Numbered from the stretch's first letter, positions 18,994 through 28,288 are shown. The stretch is DNA of 64,000 bases from Fusibacter ferrireducens (GCF_015352425.1 NZ_JADKNH010000018.1:1-64000), one strand, 5' to 3'. Notes: a model not told the origin generated them from the sequence alone. Program-made: numbers and translations.

Positions 18994-19140
18994 CTTCATA
19001 GGTAAAAAAGTGGGAACTTTCCGCTATGAAGAACATGCAGACAATAAAAAAGGCATAGCAAATGAATGCTATGCCGCAGTATCAATACGTGTCGATGATG
19101 GGAAACCACCGAATATTGGTTTGGCGCAGTTTGTTAACTT
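18994..19140 (-). promoter_or_regulatory. Possible structured leader with terminator hairpin before the AspT-like gene
   Basis: Read on the minus strand this segment has a 6-bp stem AAACCA/TGGTTT (around 19103-19122), then a canonical terminator GGCATAGC-N8-GCTATGCC followed by TTTTTT (19044-19074), then an 8-bp inverted repeat CTTCATAG/CTATGAAG (about 18994-19031) just before the gene. A TATAAT-like element lies at about 19146-19151. It may be an attenuation leader; alternatively the hairpin simply ends the methyltransferase transcript. Confidence 0.4.
19044..19074 (-). terminator. Rho-independent terminator between methyltransferase and AspT-like genes
   Basis: Perfect 8-bp GC-rich stem GGCATAGC/GCTATGCC with an eight-base loop and six T on the minus strand. 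It lies 108 bases past the methyltransferase stop and 111 bases before the AspT-like start. Confidence 0.85.
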
Positions 19141-19181
19141 AATAACATTATAACATAAGTTATCTGAAATATAAATCATTT

Positions 19182-19781
19182 TCAATATTTTTTTTGCAAA
19201 ATAATATTGAGCCAATACTGCTCCCTATGGTCTTTACGCGCATCTTCAGTCTTCCACATTTCCAAAACGTTGAAACCATCCACTTTTGCCATCATTTTCT
19301 CGAACTTTTGCTCATCAAAGTCATTAAAATAGCGACCATGTCTGAATATTTCGGATTCACCATATTTGAAAGATAAGTAAATCACGCCTTCAGATTTTAG
19401 GGCGGCTTCACAGTTTTTTAGTGTCTCTAGGATTTCTGTCTCTTTAAAATGCAAAAAAACAGCACTTGCCCATATTGCGTCAAACTCATTTTGATAGCGC
19501 ATATTTCTAGCATCCACAAGCAATACCTCGTTGCTCAACAAGATTTTACCGCGCATTACAATTTCCTCAGCAAAATCTATAGAGACTACTTTAAATCCTC
19601 TTTTGTAAAACTGTAAGCTATCTCGTCCTGATCCAAAACCAATATCCAGAATTTTCTGCCCGCTTTTAAGATACAAATAAAACTTGTCATAAATTGGCTT
19701 CAAATCCACATTGAGTGTATTACTTATAAATTCTTTCGCATGCTTGTTGTAATATTGCTTAATCAATTGAAGCACCCCCAT
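19182..19781 (-). CDS. Class I SAM-dependent methyltransferase
   Basis: 199-residue Rossmann-fold methyltransferase with motif I KILDIGFGSGRDSLQFYKRG, acidic residue at the end of strand 2 (VVSIDFAEE), and a motif IV region FDAIWASAVFLHF. The substrate is unknown; small stand-alone proteins of this type methylate diverse metabolites. GGGGG stands six bases before the ATG. It is probably its own unit, starting at a TGTTATAAT element in the gap after fumB and ending at the hairpin at 19044-19074. Confidence 0.8.
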   Translation of the reverse strand: MGVLQLIKQYYNKHAKEFISNTLNVDLKPIYDKFYLYLKSGQKILDIGFGSGRDSLQFYKRGFKVVSIDFAEEIVMRGKILLSNEVLLVDARNMRYQNEFDAIWASAVFLHFKETEILETLKNCEAALKSEGVIYLSFKYGESEIFRHGRYFNDFDEQKFEKMMAKVDGFNVLEMWKTEDARKDHREQYWLNIILQKKY

Positions 19782-19817
19782 TTATAGACCCCCAAATTAC
19801 ACGGTTATTTTGTTAAT

Positions 19818-19826
19818 ATTATAACA
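19818..19826 (-). promoter_or_regulatory. Extended -10 element before the methyltransferase gene
   Basis: TGTTATAAT on the minus strand, embedded in a 9-bp AT inverted repeat ATTTTGTTA/TAACAAAAT (about 19807-19830) that could also act as a weak end for the fum transcript. Confidence 0.4.
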
Positions 19827-19844
19827 AAATATTGTCATGGGCAT

Positions 19845-20399
19845 CTATTTTTTCTGGTATTTTGCTCTTTCCGTTTCATATAAATTATCACCATCAGCAT
19901 CTATCACAACAATTGCAGGCAAATCTTCAACTACTAATTTGCGAATCGCTTCAGGACCTAAATCTTCATATGCAATTACAGTGCTCTCTTTAACCGCATT
20001 GGCAATCAATGCGCCTGCACCACCAATAGCTGCAAAGTAAATAGCTCTATGGTTTTTCATACCGTCTACGACAGTCTGATTTCGCTCACCTTTTCCAATC
20101 ATCCCCTTTAATCCAAGTGCCAGTAGGGGCTCTGTGAGGTCATCCATTCTGTAACTCGTTGTTGGCCCACACGATCCGATCACTTCGCCCGGTTTTGCGG
20201 GTGCCGGTCCCACATAATAAATAATTTGACCTTCAACTTCAAAAGGCAGTGATTCACCTTCTTCTATTGCTTTTACAAGTCTCAAATGCGCTGCATCTCT
20301 CCCTGTGTATACCGTTCCTGAAATAAGCACTTGATCTCCAGATTTCAAACGGTTCACCACATCATTTGTAAGTGGTGTCGTCAATCTAATTTTACTCAT
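19845..20399 (-). CDS. fumB: Class I fumarate hydratase, beta subunit
   Basis: C-terminal domain of the oxygen-sensitive iron-sulfur fumarase as a separate 184-residue subunit; it contributes the swivelling domain. Signatures are SGTVYTGRDAAHLRLVKAIE, YYVGPAPAKPGEVIGSCGPT and TSYRMDD, with AAIGGAGALIA further on. It follows the alpha gene by nine bases. Tartrate dehydratase subunits look similar; the fermentative context favours fumarase. Confidence 0.93.
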   Translation of the reverse strand: MSKIRLTTPLTNDVVNRLKSGDQVLISGTVYTGRDAAHLRLVKAIEEGESLPFEVEGQIIYYVGPAPAKPGEVIGSCGPTTSYRMDDLTEPLLALGLKGMIGKGERNQTVVDGMKNHRAIYFAAIGGAGALIANAVKESTVIAYEDLGPEAIRKLVVEDLPAIVVIDADGDNLYETERAKYQKK

Positions 20400-20408
20400 C
20401 TCAGCCTC

Positions 20409-21251
20409 CTATATCACAGTTTCTAAATGTCTTGATGCATGACAATTGATATTTACAACCACTGGAAGTCCGGCAATATGTGTTGGGTAAATTTCTACAT
20501 TAACACCTAAAGCGGTGGTTGTTCCCCCCAGTCCTTGTGGTCCAATCCCCAAATCATTGATTTGTTCAAGCAATCTCTCTTCAAGCGCTTTAATGTGTTC
20601 ATGTTCACTTGCAGATTCCAAGTCACGCATCAATGCCTTTTTAGCAATTTGTGCCGCTTTGTCTATCGTGCCACCGATACCTACGCCAACCACAATCGGA
20701 GGACATGGGTTTGGACCTGCTAGCGAAACCGTCTCCACCACAAATGATTCAACACCTTTAATACCATCAGAAGGTTTGAGCATTTTGGATCTTGACATAT
20801 TTTCACTGCCAAAACCCTTTGCAGCAAGTTTGATCTTAACTTGATCGCCAGCGACAATATCATAGTAAATAACGCCAGGTGTGTTATCTTTAGAATTTTG
20901 TCTAATCAAAGGATCTGATACGACTGATTTTCTAAGATAACCCTCTCCATAACCTCGTCTGATCCCCTCGTTAATGGCTTCAGATATGTCTCCACCGACC
21001 AATACGACTTCTTGTCCCACCTCGACAAAGGCAATGATCATTCCTGTATCTTGACAAATTGGAACTTGTTTATCAGATGCAATTTTCGAATTCTCTATTA
21101 AATCCAGAATAATGGCTTTTCCAATCGGGGATGCCTCTGTCTTATAGTTGTCTTCAAATGATTTTTTTATATCTGCACCAATATAATAATTCATATCCAC
21201 GCACATTTTCTGCACGGCTTCCCTAATGATTGACACATTTATTTCTCTCAT
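20409..21251 (-). CDS. fumA: Class I fumarate hydratase, alpha subunit
   Basis: Iron-sulfur subunit of the two-subunit fumarase, which interconverts malate and fumarate. The 280-residue protein keeps the three cluster cysteines of the family: C66 in VPICQDTG, C183 in GPNPCPPIVVG and C270 in NINCHASRH. The ATG at 21251 has AGGAGG four to five bases upstream; the extension to 21266 would begin inside it. It lies between the thioesterase and fumB, with a 15-base gap to the former. The enzyme supplies the C4 branch of the propionate route. Confidence 0.94.
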   Translation of the reverse strand: MREINVSIIREAVQKMCVDMNYYIGADIKKSFEDNYKTEASPIGKAIILDLIENSKIASDKQVPICQDTGMIIAFVEVGQEVVLVGGDISEAINEGIRRGYGEGYLRKSVVSDPLIRQNSKDNTPGVIYYDIVAGDQVKIKLAAKGFGSENMSRSKMLKPSDGIKGVESFVVETVSLAGPNPCPPIVVGVGIGGTIDKAAQIAKKALMRDLESASEHEHIKALEERLLEQINDLGIGPQGLGGTTTALGVNVEIYPTHIAGLPVVVNINCHASRHLETVI

Positions 21252-21266
21252 ACAACCTCCTGCCAT

Positions 21267-21650
21267 CTATTTTTCATTGACGCGTTTTAAAAATTTCTCT
21301 GCATCAATAACATAACGGCCATGCGTGCCTTCACCAATCTTCTCTTTTTCATCAAACGCTTCAACTGCAAACGTCAACTTCTTCCCTTCAATTTCAGTGA
21401 TTGTTGCAATCGCCTTAACTTTCATATTCATAGGGGTTGCAGCCATATGCTTTACATTTACAAAAGTACCCACTGTGGATTGACCTTCTGGCAATCCCAT
21501 TTCAGCACATTTTAGTGCCGCATTTTCCATGAGACCGATCATCATCGGTGTGGAGAAAACAAAAATACTGCCACTTCCAAATGCTGCTGCGGTGTGTTTT
21601 TCTTCGACAATCAATTCCGACGTAAATTGATCACCAATTTTTAATGTCAT
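21267..21650 (-). CDS. FlK-like hotdog-fold acyl-CoA thioesterase
   Basis: 127-residue single hotdog domain. Residues T34 (FSTPMM), E42 (LMENAA) and H68 (NVKHMAATP) have the same spacing (8 and 26) as the catalytic Thr, Glu and His of fluoroacetyl-CoA thioesterase FlK. It probably hydrolyses a short acyl-CoA or works as a housekeeping esterase; fluoroacetyl specificity should not be assumed. It leads the thioesterase-fumA-fumB unit, with AGGAGG before the ATG. Confidence 0.85.
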   Translation of the reverse strand: MTLKIGDQFTSELIVEEKHTAAAFGSGSIFVFSTPMMIGLMENAALKCAEMGLPEGQSTVGTFVNVKHMAATPMNMKVKAIATITEIEGKKLTFAVEAFDEKEKIGEGTHGRYVIDAEKFLKRVNEK

Positions 21651-21717
21651 ATTTTCACCTCCTTTGCCCTTTATTCTATAATAAAAAAAGGCCCTCTGAC
21701 AAGAAGCAATTTCGAAA

Positions 21718-21806
21718 ACGATATTTGAACAACATTTGAGCCATCTCCAGATGACTCAAAACGATTTTCGCTGACGCTGCTTTCGGCTCAAATCTTGTTG
21801 TTTTAA
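21718..21806. repeat. Dispersed structured repeat, copy A
   Basis: Shares a 26-base block (21751-21776, one mismatch) and a 27-base block (21780-21806, one mismatch) with 52387-52500. The ends form an inverted repeat: AACAACATTTGAGCC (21728-21742) with GGCTCAAATCTTGTTGTT (21785-21802). It lies directly after the ftsH terminator and before the thioesterase gene. Confidence 0.85.
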
Positions 21807-21808
21807 TT

Positions 21809-21838
21809 AAAAAAACCAGCCCTGAAAAGGACTGGTTC
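21809..21838 (-). terminator. Terminator of tilS-ftsH
   Basis: Stem AACCAGCCC/GGACTGGTT around a short A-rich loop, with seven T on the minus strand, 11 bases after the ftsH stop. Confidence 0.85.
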
Positions 21839-21849
21839 TTCATCATTAA

Positions 21850-23847
21850 CTAACTCTTATTTTTATCATTTTCTAAAGTGATTTCTTCCTCTTTAGCCGC
21901 TTCGAAGATAGAAGCTTTATCCTCATTTATTTCTTTGAATTTTTCGTTGAGCTTATCGTATGCTGCTTTTTCTCTTTCTTCAAGTTCTTTAGCAACACGT
22001 TTTTCTTCCTCAACCTTTGTGCGTTGACTGGTTATTTTTTCATTGAGCACATCCATACCTTGCTCAAATGCTAACCTAAATTCATCGCCACTGATGGTTT
22101 CGTACTTAAGAAGCGCTTCTGCAATTACATGTAGCTTATCTAAGTTTTGCTCTAACATCGTTCTGGCTTTATCGTAAGAGTTATCAACAATATTTCTGAC
22201 TTCTCTATCAATTTCAGCAGCAACGTGCTCAGAATAATTCTTCATTGACGTAAAATCACGTCCTAAGAAGACTTCATCTTCAGTGTCATAACTCATAGAA
22301 CCTAAATTATCACTCATGGCATATTTAGTAACCATTGCACGAGCGACTTTAGTCACTCTTGAAAGATCGTTTTGAGCGCCTGTGCTGATATCATCCAAAA
22401 TAAGACTTTCAGCAACTCTTCCACCTAGAAGAATAATCAATTCTTTTTCCATACTTTTCTTAGTGGCATAGCTTCGATCTTCTTCAGGTAACTGCATTGT
22501 AAAACCACCTGTTCTGCCCCTTGGAATAATCGTCACTTGATGCACTGGATCTGTATCTGGCAAAAGTTGAGCGAGTACAGCGTGACCTGCTTCATGATAA
22601 GCTGTCAATTTGCGTTCTTTTGGACTTACGAGTTTACTTTTCTTTTCAACACCTGCAATCACTTTGATGATTGCTTGCTTGATCGTTTCCATGCGAATGA
22701 CTTTATCATCATTTCTTGCTGAGAGTAAAGCGGCTTCATTCATGACATTTTCAAGATCTGCAGGGGTAAACCCTGGTGTACTTTGTGATAATATTTGGTA
22801 ATTTACATCGTCTGATGTCGGTTTGTTTTTCGCGTGAACTTTTAAAATTTGTTCTCTTTCACGAATATCTGGCACACCGATCATAACTTGACGATCGAAT
22901 CGACCTGGTCTGAGTAGAGCCGGATCCAAAATGTCCGGGCGATTTGTTGCCGCAATGATGATAATGCCTTGATTGTCACCAAAACCATCCATCTCTACGA
23001 GCAATTGATTTAATGTTTGTTCTCTTTCATCATGGCCACCGCCTAAGCCAGCACCACGTTTTCTACCAACAGCATCAATCTCATCAATAAATACAATACA
23101 AGGTGAATTTTTCTTAGCTTCTTCAAACAAATCCCTTACTCTAGAAGCGCCGACACCGACGAACATCTCAACAAAATCTGAACCAGAAATTGTATAGAAC
23201 GGTACTCCAGCCTCGCCAGCACATGCTTTGGAAAGATAGGTTTTACCAGTTCCAGGAGGTCCCACCATGAGAATCCCTTTTGGAATTCTCGCACCAAGCG
23301 CTAAATATTTCCTTGGATTTTTAAGAAAGTCCACGATTTCTTGCATTTCTTCTTTTTCTTCTTTTAAGCCTGCAACATCAGCAAAAGTGATCTTTTTCCC
23401 ACTATCCTTCACCATTTTTGCTCTGCTCTTGCCAAAAGACATAACTCTTGAACCGCCACCTTGGGAATTCTGCATAAATACAAACCAAAATACCACAATT
23501 AACAAAATCATGATAATTGTCGGTAAAATCTCAATAAAGAAAGGTGTATTCGCAGGTGGAACTCCTGTTATTTTTTTACCTTCAAGTTCACTAATTTTTT
23601 CACCTGTGATCGGTGACAGCATACTCGGTATATAGGTTTCAAATAGTGTTTGATCACTCAATTGACCTGTGATCTTGTTGCCATCGATACTAAGTGATTG
23701 TATTTGATCGCTGCCCAACTTATCATTGAACTCATTGTAGCTGAGTTCAACTGATTTAACCACACTATTTTTAGTCATCATAACGAGTATTAAAATCCCT
23801 ATGAATATCGCAATATATATCGATGCATTTTTTAGATTTTTATTCAT
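21850..23847 (-). CDS. ftsH: ATP-dependent zinc metalloprotease FtsH
   Basis: Membrane-anchored AAA+ protease for quality control of membrane and short-lived regulatory proteins. The 665-residue protein has two N-terminal membrane helices around an extracytoplasmic segment, Walker A GPPGTGKT, Walker [11 protein letters not shown], the second region of homology [18 protein letters not shown], and the zinc site [12 protein letters not shown]. The start at ATG 23847 has AAGGAGGG six bases upstream; the six-codon extension would overlap that site. It follows tilS by 27 bases; the hpt gene that often sits between them is missing. Confidence 0.97.
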   Translation of the reverse strand: MNKNLKNASIYIAIFIGILILVMMTKNSVVKSVELSYNEFNDKLGSDQIQSLSIDGNKITGQLSDQTLFETYIPSMLSPITGEKISELEGKKITGVPPANTPFFIEILPTIIMILLIVVFWFVFMQNSQGGGSRVMSFGKSRAKMVKDSGKKITFADVAGLKEEKEEMQEIVDFLKNPRKYLALGARIPKGILMVGPPGTGKTYLSKACAGEAGVPFYTISGSDFVEMFVGVGASRVRDLFEEAKKNSPCIVFIDEIDAVGRKRGAGLGGGHDEREQTLNQLLVEMDGFGDNQGIIIIAATNRPDILDPALLRPGRFDRQVMIGVPDIREREQILKVHAKNKPTSDDVNYQILSQSTPGFTPADLENVMNEAALLSARNDDKVIRMETIKQAIIKVIAGVEKKSKLVSPKERKLTAYHEAGHAVLAQLLPDTDPVHQVTIIPRGRTGGFTMQLPEEDRSYATKKSMEKELIILLGGRVAESLILDDISTGAQNDLSRVTKVARAMVTKYAMSDNLGSMSYDTEDEVFLGRDFTSMKNYSEHVAAEIDREVRNIVDNSYDKARTMLEQNLDKLHVIAEALLKYETISGDEFRLAFEQGMDVLNEKITSQRTKVEEEKRVAKELEEREKAAYDKLNEKFKEINEDKASIFEAAKEEEITLENDKNKS

Positions 23848-23874
23848 AGCACCCTCCTTACGCATCTTATAATT

Positions 23875-25233
23875 TTAGCACAATTCTAAAGCTTCAACAA
23901 TATCATTGAAACTAATTAACAGAATGTTTTCAGTTTTATTTGTAACTTTACACATATTATTCATTCTCATACCGTGAACCCATACTATTTTTTCATCATC
24001 GCATACAAGCCATATATGATTTCTCTTTTCCTTTGGCACTTTTTCGTCTATGAAAAAATCTTTAATCTTCTTATGCCCAGACATCCCCATGGGCACAAAG
24101 ACATCGCCATCTTTTCTATGCCTTAAAATCAAATTGCCCTGTATTGTTGCCGCATCCACCGCAACAATATCTGAAGTTTTCATGTTTTGTTTTACTTTCT
24201 CATAGACCTGCCTGCTGATTTTTTTTTCCCGTAGAACAGGCATAATTTCAACACCAGAAATCACTTCTTTTTGGATGATGAGTTCATCGTATGACAACAA
24301 AACTCTGTGATTAAAGTCAAGGTCCACAAACGTCCCTGTCTTAGATAGCAAAAGGATCTGTTCTAAAATATCCGAGGATATATTGGTCAAATTCCCTCTG
24401 ACTTTTGATATGGCATACCTCAGAAGCTGCAGTTTTTCCGCTTCATGCATGAGATCATATGCTTTTTTTGAAATCCTTACCTTGTTTTCTTCCCCTTTAC
24501 AACTCTCTTTAAACAAAAGTTCGCTATGTTTTTGCCAAAACGCCTTCTCTCTTTTCATAATTTTTATGGTTTTATAAAGGGTTTGGTCTAGCGATGGATT
24601 ATAAACCATCTTAAGCGAGGGTAATAGATCATTTCTAATCTTGTTTCGCAAATAGTCGTTTTCATCATTTGTATGATCTCTTCGTGGATTCAGCGCATTT
24701 TCCAAACAGTAAGCCTCAATAGCATTTCTATCCACATCCAAAAGAGGTCTTATATAGATTTGATCTCTCTTATAATCTATGGATGCGAGCCCATCGACAC
24801 CTGAACCGCGGAATAGATTGATGAAAAAAGTTTCAATCAGATCATTTTTGTTTTGAGCAACTGCAATTTTTTGAGCATTTTCTTTTATGAGTACCTTCTC
24901 AAAATATTGATAGCGAACTCTTCGACCTGCATCTTCAAAGGAAGTTCCAATTTCTTTTGCGTATTCTCCAACGTCGATCCGATAACTATACATTGGAATC
25001 TGATGCAACTTACAAAAATTTTTCACAAAGTCTTCATCTGCATCCGCCAGTACGCCGCGAAACATATGGTTAATATGAACTGCCACAAGTTCAATCTGCA
25101 AACTCTCCCTAAAATGATATAAAGCGTGTATCAAAGCAAGTGAATCTGGACCACCCGAAAGACCAACTACAATTTTATCATGTTCTTCAATTAATTGGTG
25201 ATTATAGATCGTCTCCAGCATTTGCTTCAACAA
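23875..25233 (-). CDS. tilS: tRNA(Ile)-lysidine synthetase
   Basis: Converts C34 of the CAU-anticodon tRNA-Ile to lysidine using ATP and lysine, so that AUA is read as isoleucine. The product (about 452 residues) has the N-type ATP pyrophosphatase motif VVGLSGGPDSLALIHALYHF, ESLQIELVAVHINHMFRG, and a C-terminal TilS domain with HRKDGDVFVPMGMSGHKKIK and KVPKEKRNHIWLV. Start is uncertain: TTG 25233 has GAGG eight bases upstream, ATG 25221 matches the usual N-terminus but is 20 bases from it, and an earlier TTG at 25275 has no support. Confidence 0.94.
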   Translation of the reverse strand: MLKQMLETIYNHQLIEEHDKIVVGLSGGPDSLALIHALYHFRESLQIELVAVHINHMFRGVLADADEDFVKNFCKLHQIPMYSYRIDVGEYAKEIGTSFEDAGRRVRYQYFEKVLIKENAQKIAVAQNKNDLIETFFINLFRGSGVDGLASIDYKRDQIYIRPLLDVDRNAIEAYCLENALNPRRDHTNDENDYLRNKIRNDLLPSLKMVYNPSLDQTLYKTIKIMKREKAFWQKHSELLFKESCKGEENKVRISKKAYDLMHEAEKLQLLRYAISKVRGNLTNISSDILEQILLLSKTGTFVDLDFNHRVLLSYDELIIQKEVISGVEIMPVLREKKISRQVYEKVKQNMKTSDIVAVDAATIQGNLILRHRKDGDVFVPMGMSGHKKIKDFFIDEKVPKEKRNHIWLVCDDEKIVWVHGMRMNNMCKVTNKTENILLISFNDIVEALELC

Positions 25234-25321
25234 TGATATCGCCTCAATTCTATAATAAATCACTTCAGTAAGCAAGGTCCCTTATATTGTACCATTTTTT
25301 CGATTTTCAAACTATTAAAAA

Positions 25322-25380
25322 ATGAAAAAAAGCGAAAGACCCTCAACCTATAAAATTGTATCTTAAAGTTAAAAGTCTCT
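25322..25380 (-). terminator. Probable terminator after pmbA
   Basis: On the minus strand AGAGACTTTTAAC (25368-25380) can pair over 13 positions, including G-U pairs, with GTTGAGGGTCTTT (25335-25347), followed by CGCTTTTTTT. Confidence 0.55.
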
Positions 25381-25451
25381 CAAGATCATGTGTTATATTT
25401 AAGGACTAGGTCCTCATTTTAAGATTTGAAATCATTCTTTAGATTTTAAGA

Positions 25452-26798
25452 TCATTCTCCTGATATGGAAAGCTTTTTGATTTTAATAGTTGGCGAACCC
25501 GTATAAGCCGCGCCCATAATCGTGAATTTCAGATCATTTCCAATCATGTCTATCTCTTTAAGCATTTCAAAGTAATTTCCAGCAACCGTTATTTGACTCA
25601 CCGGCTTGTCCAATTTGCCGTTTTGGATATGATAGCCGTAGCATTGAAGTGAAAAGTCGCCAGATACTTGACTGAGCCCTGCATGTAAGCCTTGTAAATC
25701 AATGATGTAAATACCATCCTTTACCGAGCCAATGATTTCTTCAAAGCTATGACGGTCAGGCTGTACGTATATATTGGTAGCTGAAATGCCAATTGTACCT
25801 TTATAAGAACCTTTGCTCGCATTTCCAGTTGAATGCACACCTGATTTTTGAGCCGTTTTCAAATTGTGAAAATATGTTTTTAGAACGCCATTTTCAATCA
25901 CGTGATTGATTCTGGTGGCCACACCCTCTGCATCAAAACTCCCAGATGCAATGCCATCTTCTAGATGCGGATTGTCAATTAACGTGAACTTTTCAGATGC
26001 CACTTGTTCATTCAGCTTATCTTTAAATTTCGAAAGATTCTTTTGAACATTTTCAGCTGACAGCACGCCATTAAAAGCACTTTGCAATTGTGCAAATGCA
26101 TCATTTTTAAAGACCACTTCACAGGCTTTGGATTTTGTAGATTTTGCACCCAATAAATTCAAGGCTTCACGTGTGGCCTCATCAGTCAAATAGTCTATTG
26201 AAAATTTATCAAAGTCATTCCCCACTTGATAAGAAAAACCGGTTCGAGTATCGCCATCTTCTTTTGCAGAGATCATGGTATAAACAATACAATAATTTGC
26301 ATGATCTGATAGGTCTAAACCTTCTGTATTGATAATTCTTACGAAGACATCTGATTCCTCATACGCACTTGCAGTCACTTGGTATATTCTTGGATCTTTT
26401 GCTTCAATTGATTTTTCAAGTGCCATTAGAAAATCAATCTTTTGACTAATGGGTACTTGCTCGAGTTCAGGATTATATAGATTTATCTTCTTGTAATCTT
26501 CATCCCCTTTATAAATCCTGACGACATCTTCGTTCTCAATGATTTTAGCGTTTTGAAAAGCCTCATTTACAAGCATTTCAACCGCTTGATCATCCATTTT
26601 TTCTGTATACGAATATCCCATTTTGCCGTCCACAATCCCTCTGTATGATATTCCGCCATTTTCAGAAAGACTGTATTTATCTAATTCCTGTTTATAGACG
26701 GACATAGAAAGTTTCTTGGAATCTTGTATATAGACTTCCTGTGCTTCAAAACCCATTTGTCGTCCTTTTTCAAACAGTTGCTTAATCATTACGTCCAT
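25452..26798 (-). CDS. pmbA: TldD/PmbA family protein, PmbA-like subunit
   Basis: Partner of TldD in a heterodimeric metalloprotease that trims peptides (for example microcin B17 precursor and CcdA in E. coli). The 448-residue protein has the TldD/PmbA fold with GGISYRGIVDGKMGYSYTEK, FDAEGVATRINHVIENGVL and SGDFSLQCYGYHIQNGK but no HExxxH motif, which is what distinguishes the non-catalytic subunit. It starts one base after the tldD stop, with the ribosome binding site inside tldD, indicating translational coupling. Confidence 0.92.
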   Translation of the reverse strand: MDVMIKQLFEKGRQMGFEAQEVYIQDSKKLSMSVYKQELDKYSLSENGGISYRGIVDGKMGYSYTEKMDDQAVEMLVNEAFQNAKIIENEDVVRIYKGDEDYKKINLYNPELEQVPISQKIDFLMALEKSIEAKDPRIYQVTASAYEESDVFVRIINTEGLDLSDHANYCIVYTMISAKEDGDTRTGFSYQVGNDFDKFSIDYLTDEATREALNLLGAKSTKSKACEVVFKNDAFAQLQSAFNGVLSAENVQKNLSKFKDKLNEQVASEKFTLIDNPHLEDGIASGSFDAEGVATRINHVIENGVLKTYFHNLKTAQKSGVHSTGNASKGSYKGTIGISATNIYVQPDRHSFEEIIGSVKDGIYIIDLQGLHAGLSQVSGDFSLQCYGYHIQNGKLDKPVSQITVAGNYFEMLKEIDMIGNDLKFTIMGAAYTGSPTIKIKKLSISGE

Positions 26799-26799
26799 A

Positions 26800-28188
26800 T
26801 TATGCCTCCTCTCTGCCGCCTACTGTTATTTCAGATACTTTAAGTGCTGGTTGCCCTAATCCGGCAGGAATCGATCCACTCACTGAGCCACACATGCCTT
26901 CATCTGATCCAAAATTATTAGAGATCATTTCAATTTTCTCTAAAATCTCTAAGCCCGTACCGATAAGGGTTGCACCCTTTACTGGTTTTGTGATCTTGCC
27001 GTTTTCAATCAGATACCCTTCTTGTACAGCAAAGTTGAACTCCCCTGTGGACGTGTTTACAGATCCGCCTCCTAAACTCTTGGCATATAACCCATAGGGC
27101 ACTGATGTCACCATCTCATCAAATGTATGGCTTCCATTTAAAATATAGGTATTTGTCATTCTTGAGGTTGGTGCGTATTTATAAGACTGTCTCCTTGATG
27201 AACCCGTAATATCCATATGCATTCTTCGGGCATTGAGCTTATCAATCATGAACCCTTTCAAGATGCCGTTTTCAATCAGCACATTGCGTTTTGTCGGTGT
27301 GCCTTCATCATCAAAACTTGCAGAACCCCACTCGTTTAAAACGGTGCCATCATCCACTGCATTTACAATTTCAGATGCAATTCTTTGCCCCAGTTTATCT
27401 GCAAAAACACTGTTGCCTTTTGCAACGGAAGTAGCTTCAAGTCCATGGCCGCACGCTTCATGGAATATGACGCCTCCAAACCGATTATCAATAATTACAG
27501 GAAATTTGCCACTTGGTGCAGACTTGGCGTCCACCATAGTAAGAGCCACTCGACTCGCTTCTCTGCCAAGCGCCTCCACATCGATTTGATCATAGAGTTC
27601 AAATCCTTTTCCTGAACCCTTTCCTGCACGTCCTGTTTGCAAGCCATTTTTATTTTCGGCAACAGCGCTAATTGTATATCTCGTTCTCGTACGCGTGTCA
27701 TTCACTAGTCTGCCTTCGGTATTTGCAATAAGTACCTTTTGTTCATAATCCATGTAATTCACAACAACTTGTTTAATAGAATCACTTGCCTTCACAGCTT
27801 GTTCATAACCTTTGCGCATAAGCTCTACTTTAATTGTTTTTTCAACACTTTGAGGTCTGATCGCTATAGGATGAACGATCTCAGGCGAAGCCAATTGCAA
27901 ATCAAAATTTAAGTCTAATGGCATGCCTTTTATGGCTTCAGCAGCTTTTTGAGCCACTTTTATCAAATGCGCTCTATCAGAATGACTCGTATAGGTATAA
28001 ACACTGTTCGTGCCCTTAAAAATTCGGATACCGATTCCAAAATCTCTGCCTGACAACGACTTTTCAATCTTCCCCATTGTCATTTCAATGGCTGTGTTAA
28101 ATCGATCTTCTACAAAGATTTCTGCAAAGTCACCACCTGTTGAAATTGCAGCTGTAAGTATATCTTGAATGATATTCTTTTCAATCAT
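26800..28188 (-). CDS. tldD: TldD family zinc metalloprotease, catalytic subunit
   Basis: The 462-residue catalytic partner of the TldD/PmbA protease. The zinc site HEACGHGLE (HExxxH) is present in GVIFHEACGHGLEATSVAKG, with GRAGKGSGKGFELYDQID and SVSGSIPAGLGQPALKV elsewhere. The active site in this family sits inside a chamber that admits only unfolded peptides. What this pair cleaves here is not evident; no peptide-natural-product genes are adjacent. It is the first gene of tldD-pmbA and has its own promoter. Confidence 0.94.
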   Translation of the reverse strand: MIEKNIIQDILTAAISTGGDFAEIFVEDRFNTAIEMTMGKIEKSLSGRDFGIGIRIFKGTNSVYTYTSHSDRAHLIKVAQKAAEAIKGMPLDLNFDLQLASPEIVHPIAIRPQSVEKTIKVELMRKGYEQAVKASDSIKQVVVNYMDYEQKVLIANTEGRLVNDTRTRTRYTISAVAENKNGLQTGRAGKGSGKGFELYDQIDVEALGREASRVALTMVDAKSAPSGKFPVIIDNRFGGVIFHEACGHGLEATSVAKGNSVFADKLGQRIASEIVNAVDDGTVLNEWGSASFDDEGTPTKRNVLIENGILKGFMIDKLNARRMHMDITGSSRRQSYKYAPTSRMTNTYILNGSHTFDEMVTSVPYGLYAKSLGGGSVNTSTGEFNFAVQEGYLIENGKITKPVKGATLIGTGLEILEKIEMISNNFGSDEGMCGSVSGSIPAGLGQPALKVSEITVGGREEA

Positions 28189-28258
28189 ATGACACCTCCG
28201 TGGATCACACTTCTGATTTAGTATATGTTTTATATAAATAATTTTATATGGTTATTTT

Positions 28259-28288
28259 ATTGTATAACATTTTGTACAATAAACACAA
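28259..28288 (-). promoter_or_regulatory. Promoter of tldD-pmbA overlapped by a palindrome
   Basis: On the minus strand TTGTGT (28283-28288), 16-base spacer, TATACA (28261-28266). The -10 is covered by a 22-bp near-palindrome ATTGTATAA-N4-TTGTACAAT (28259-28280), 8 of 9 arm positions matching, suggesting repressor control. Confidence 0.5.
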
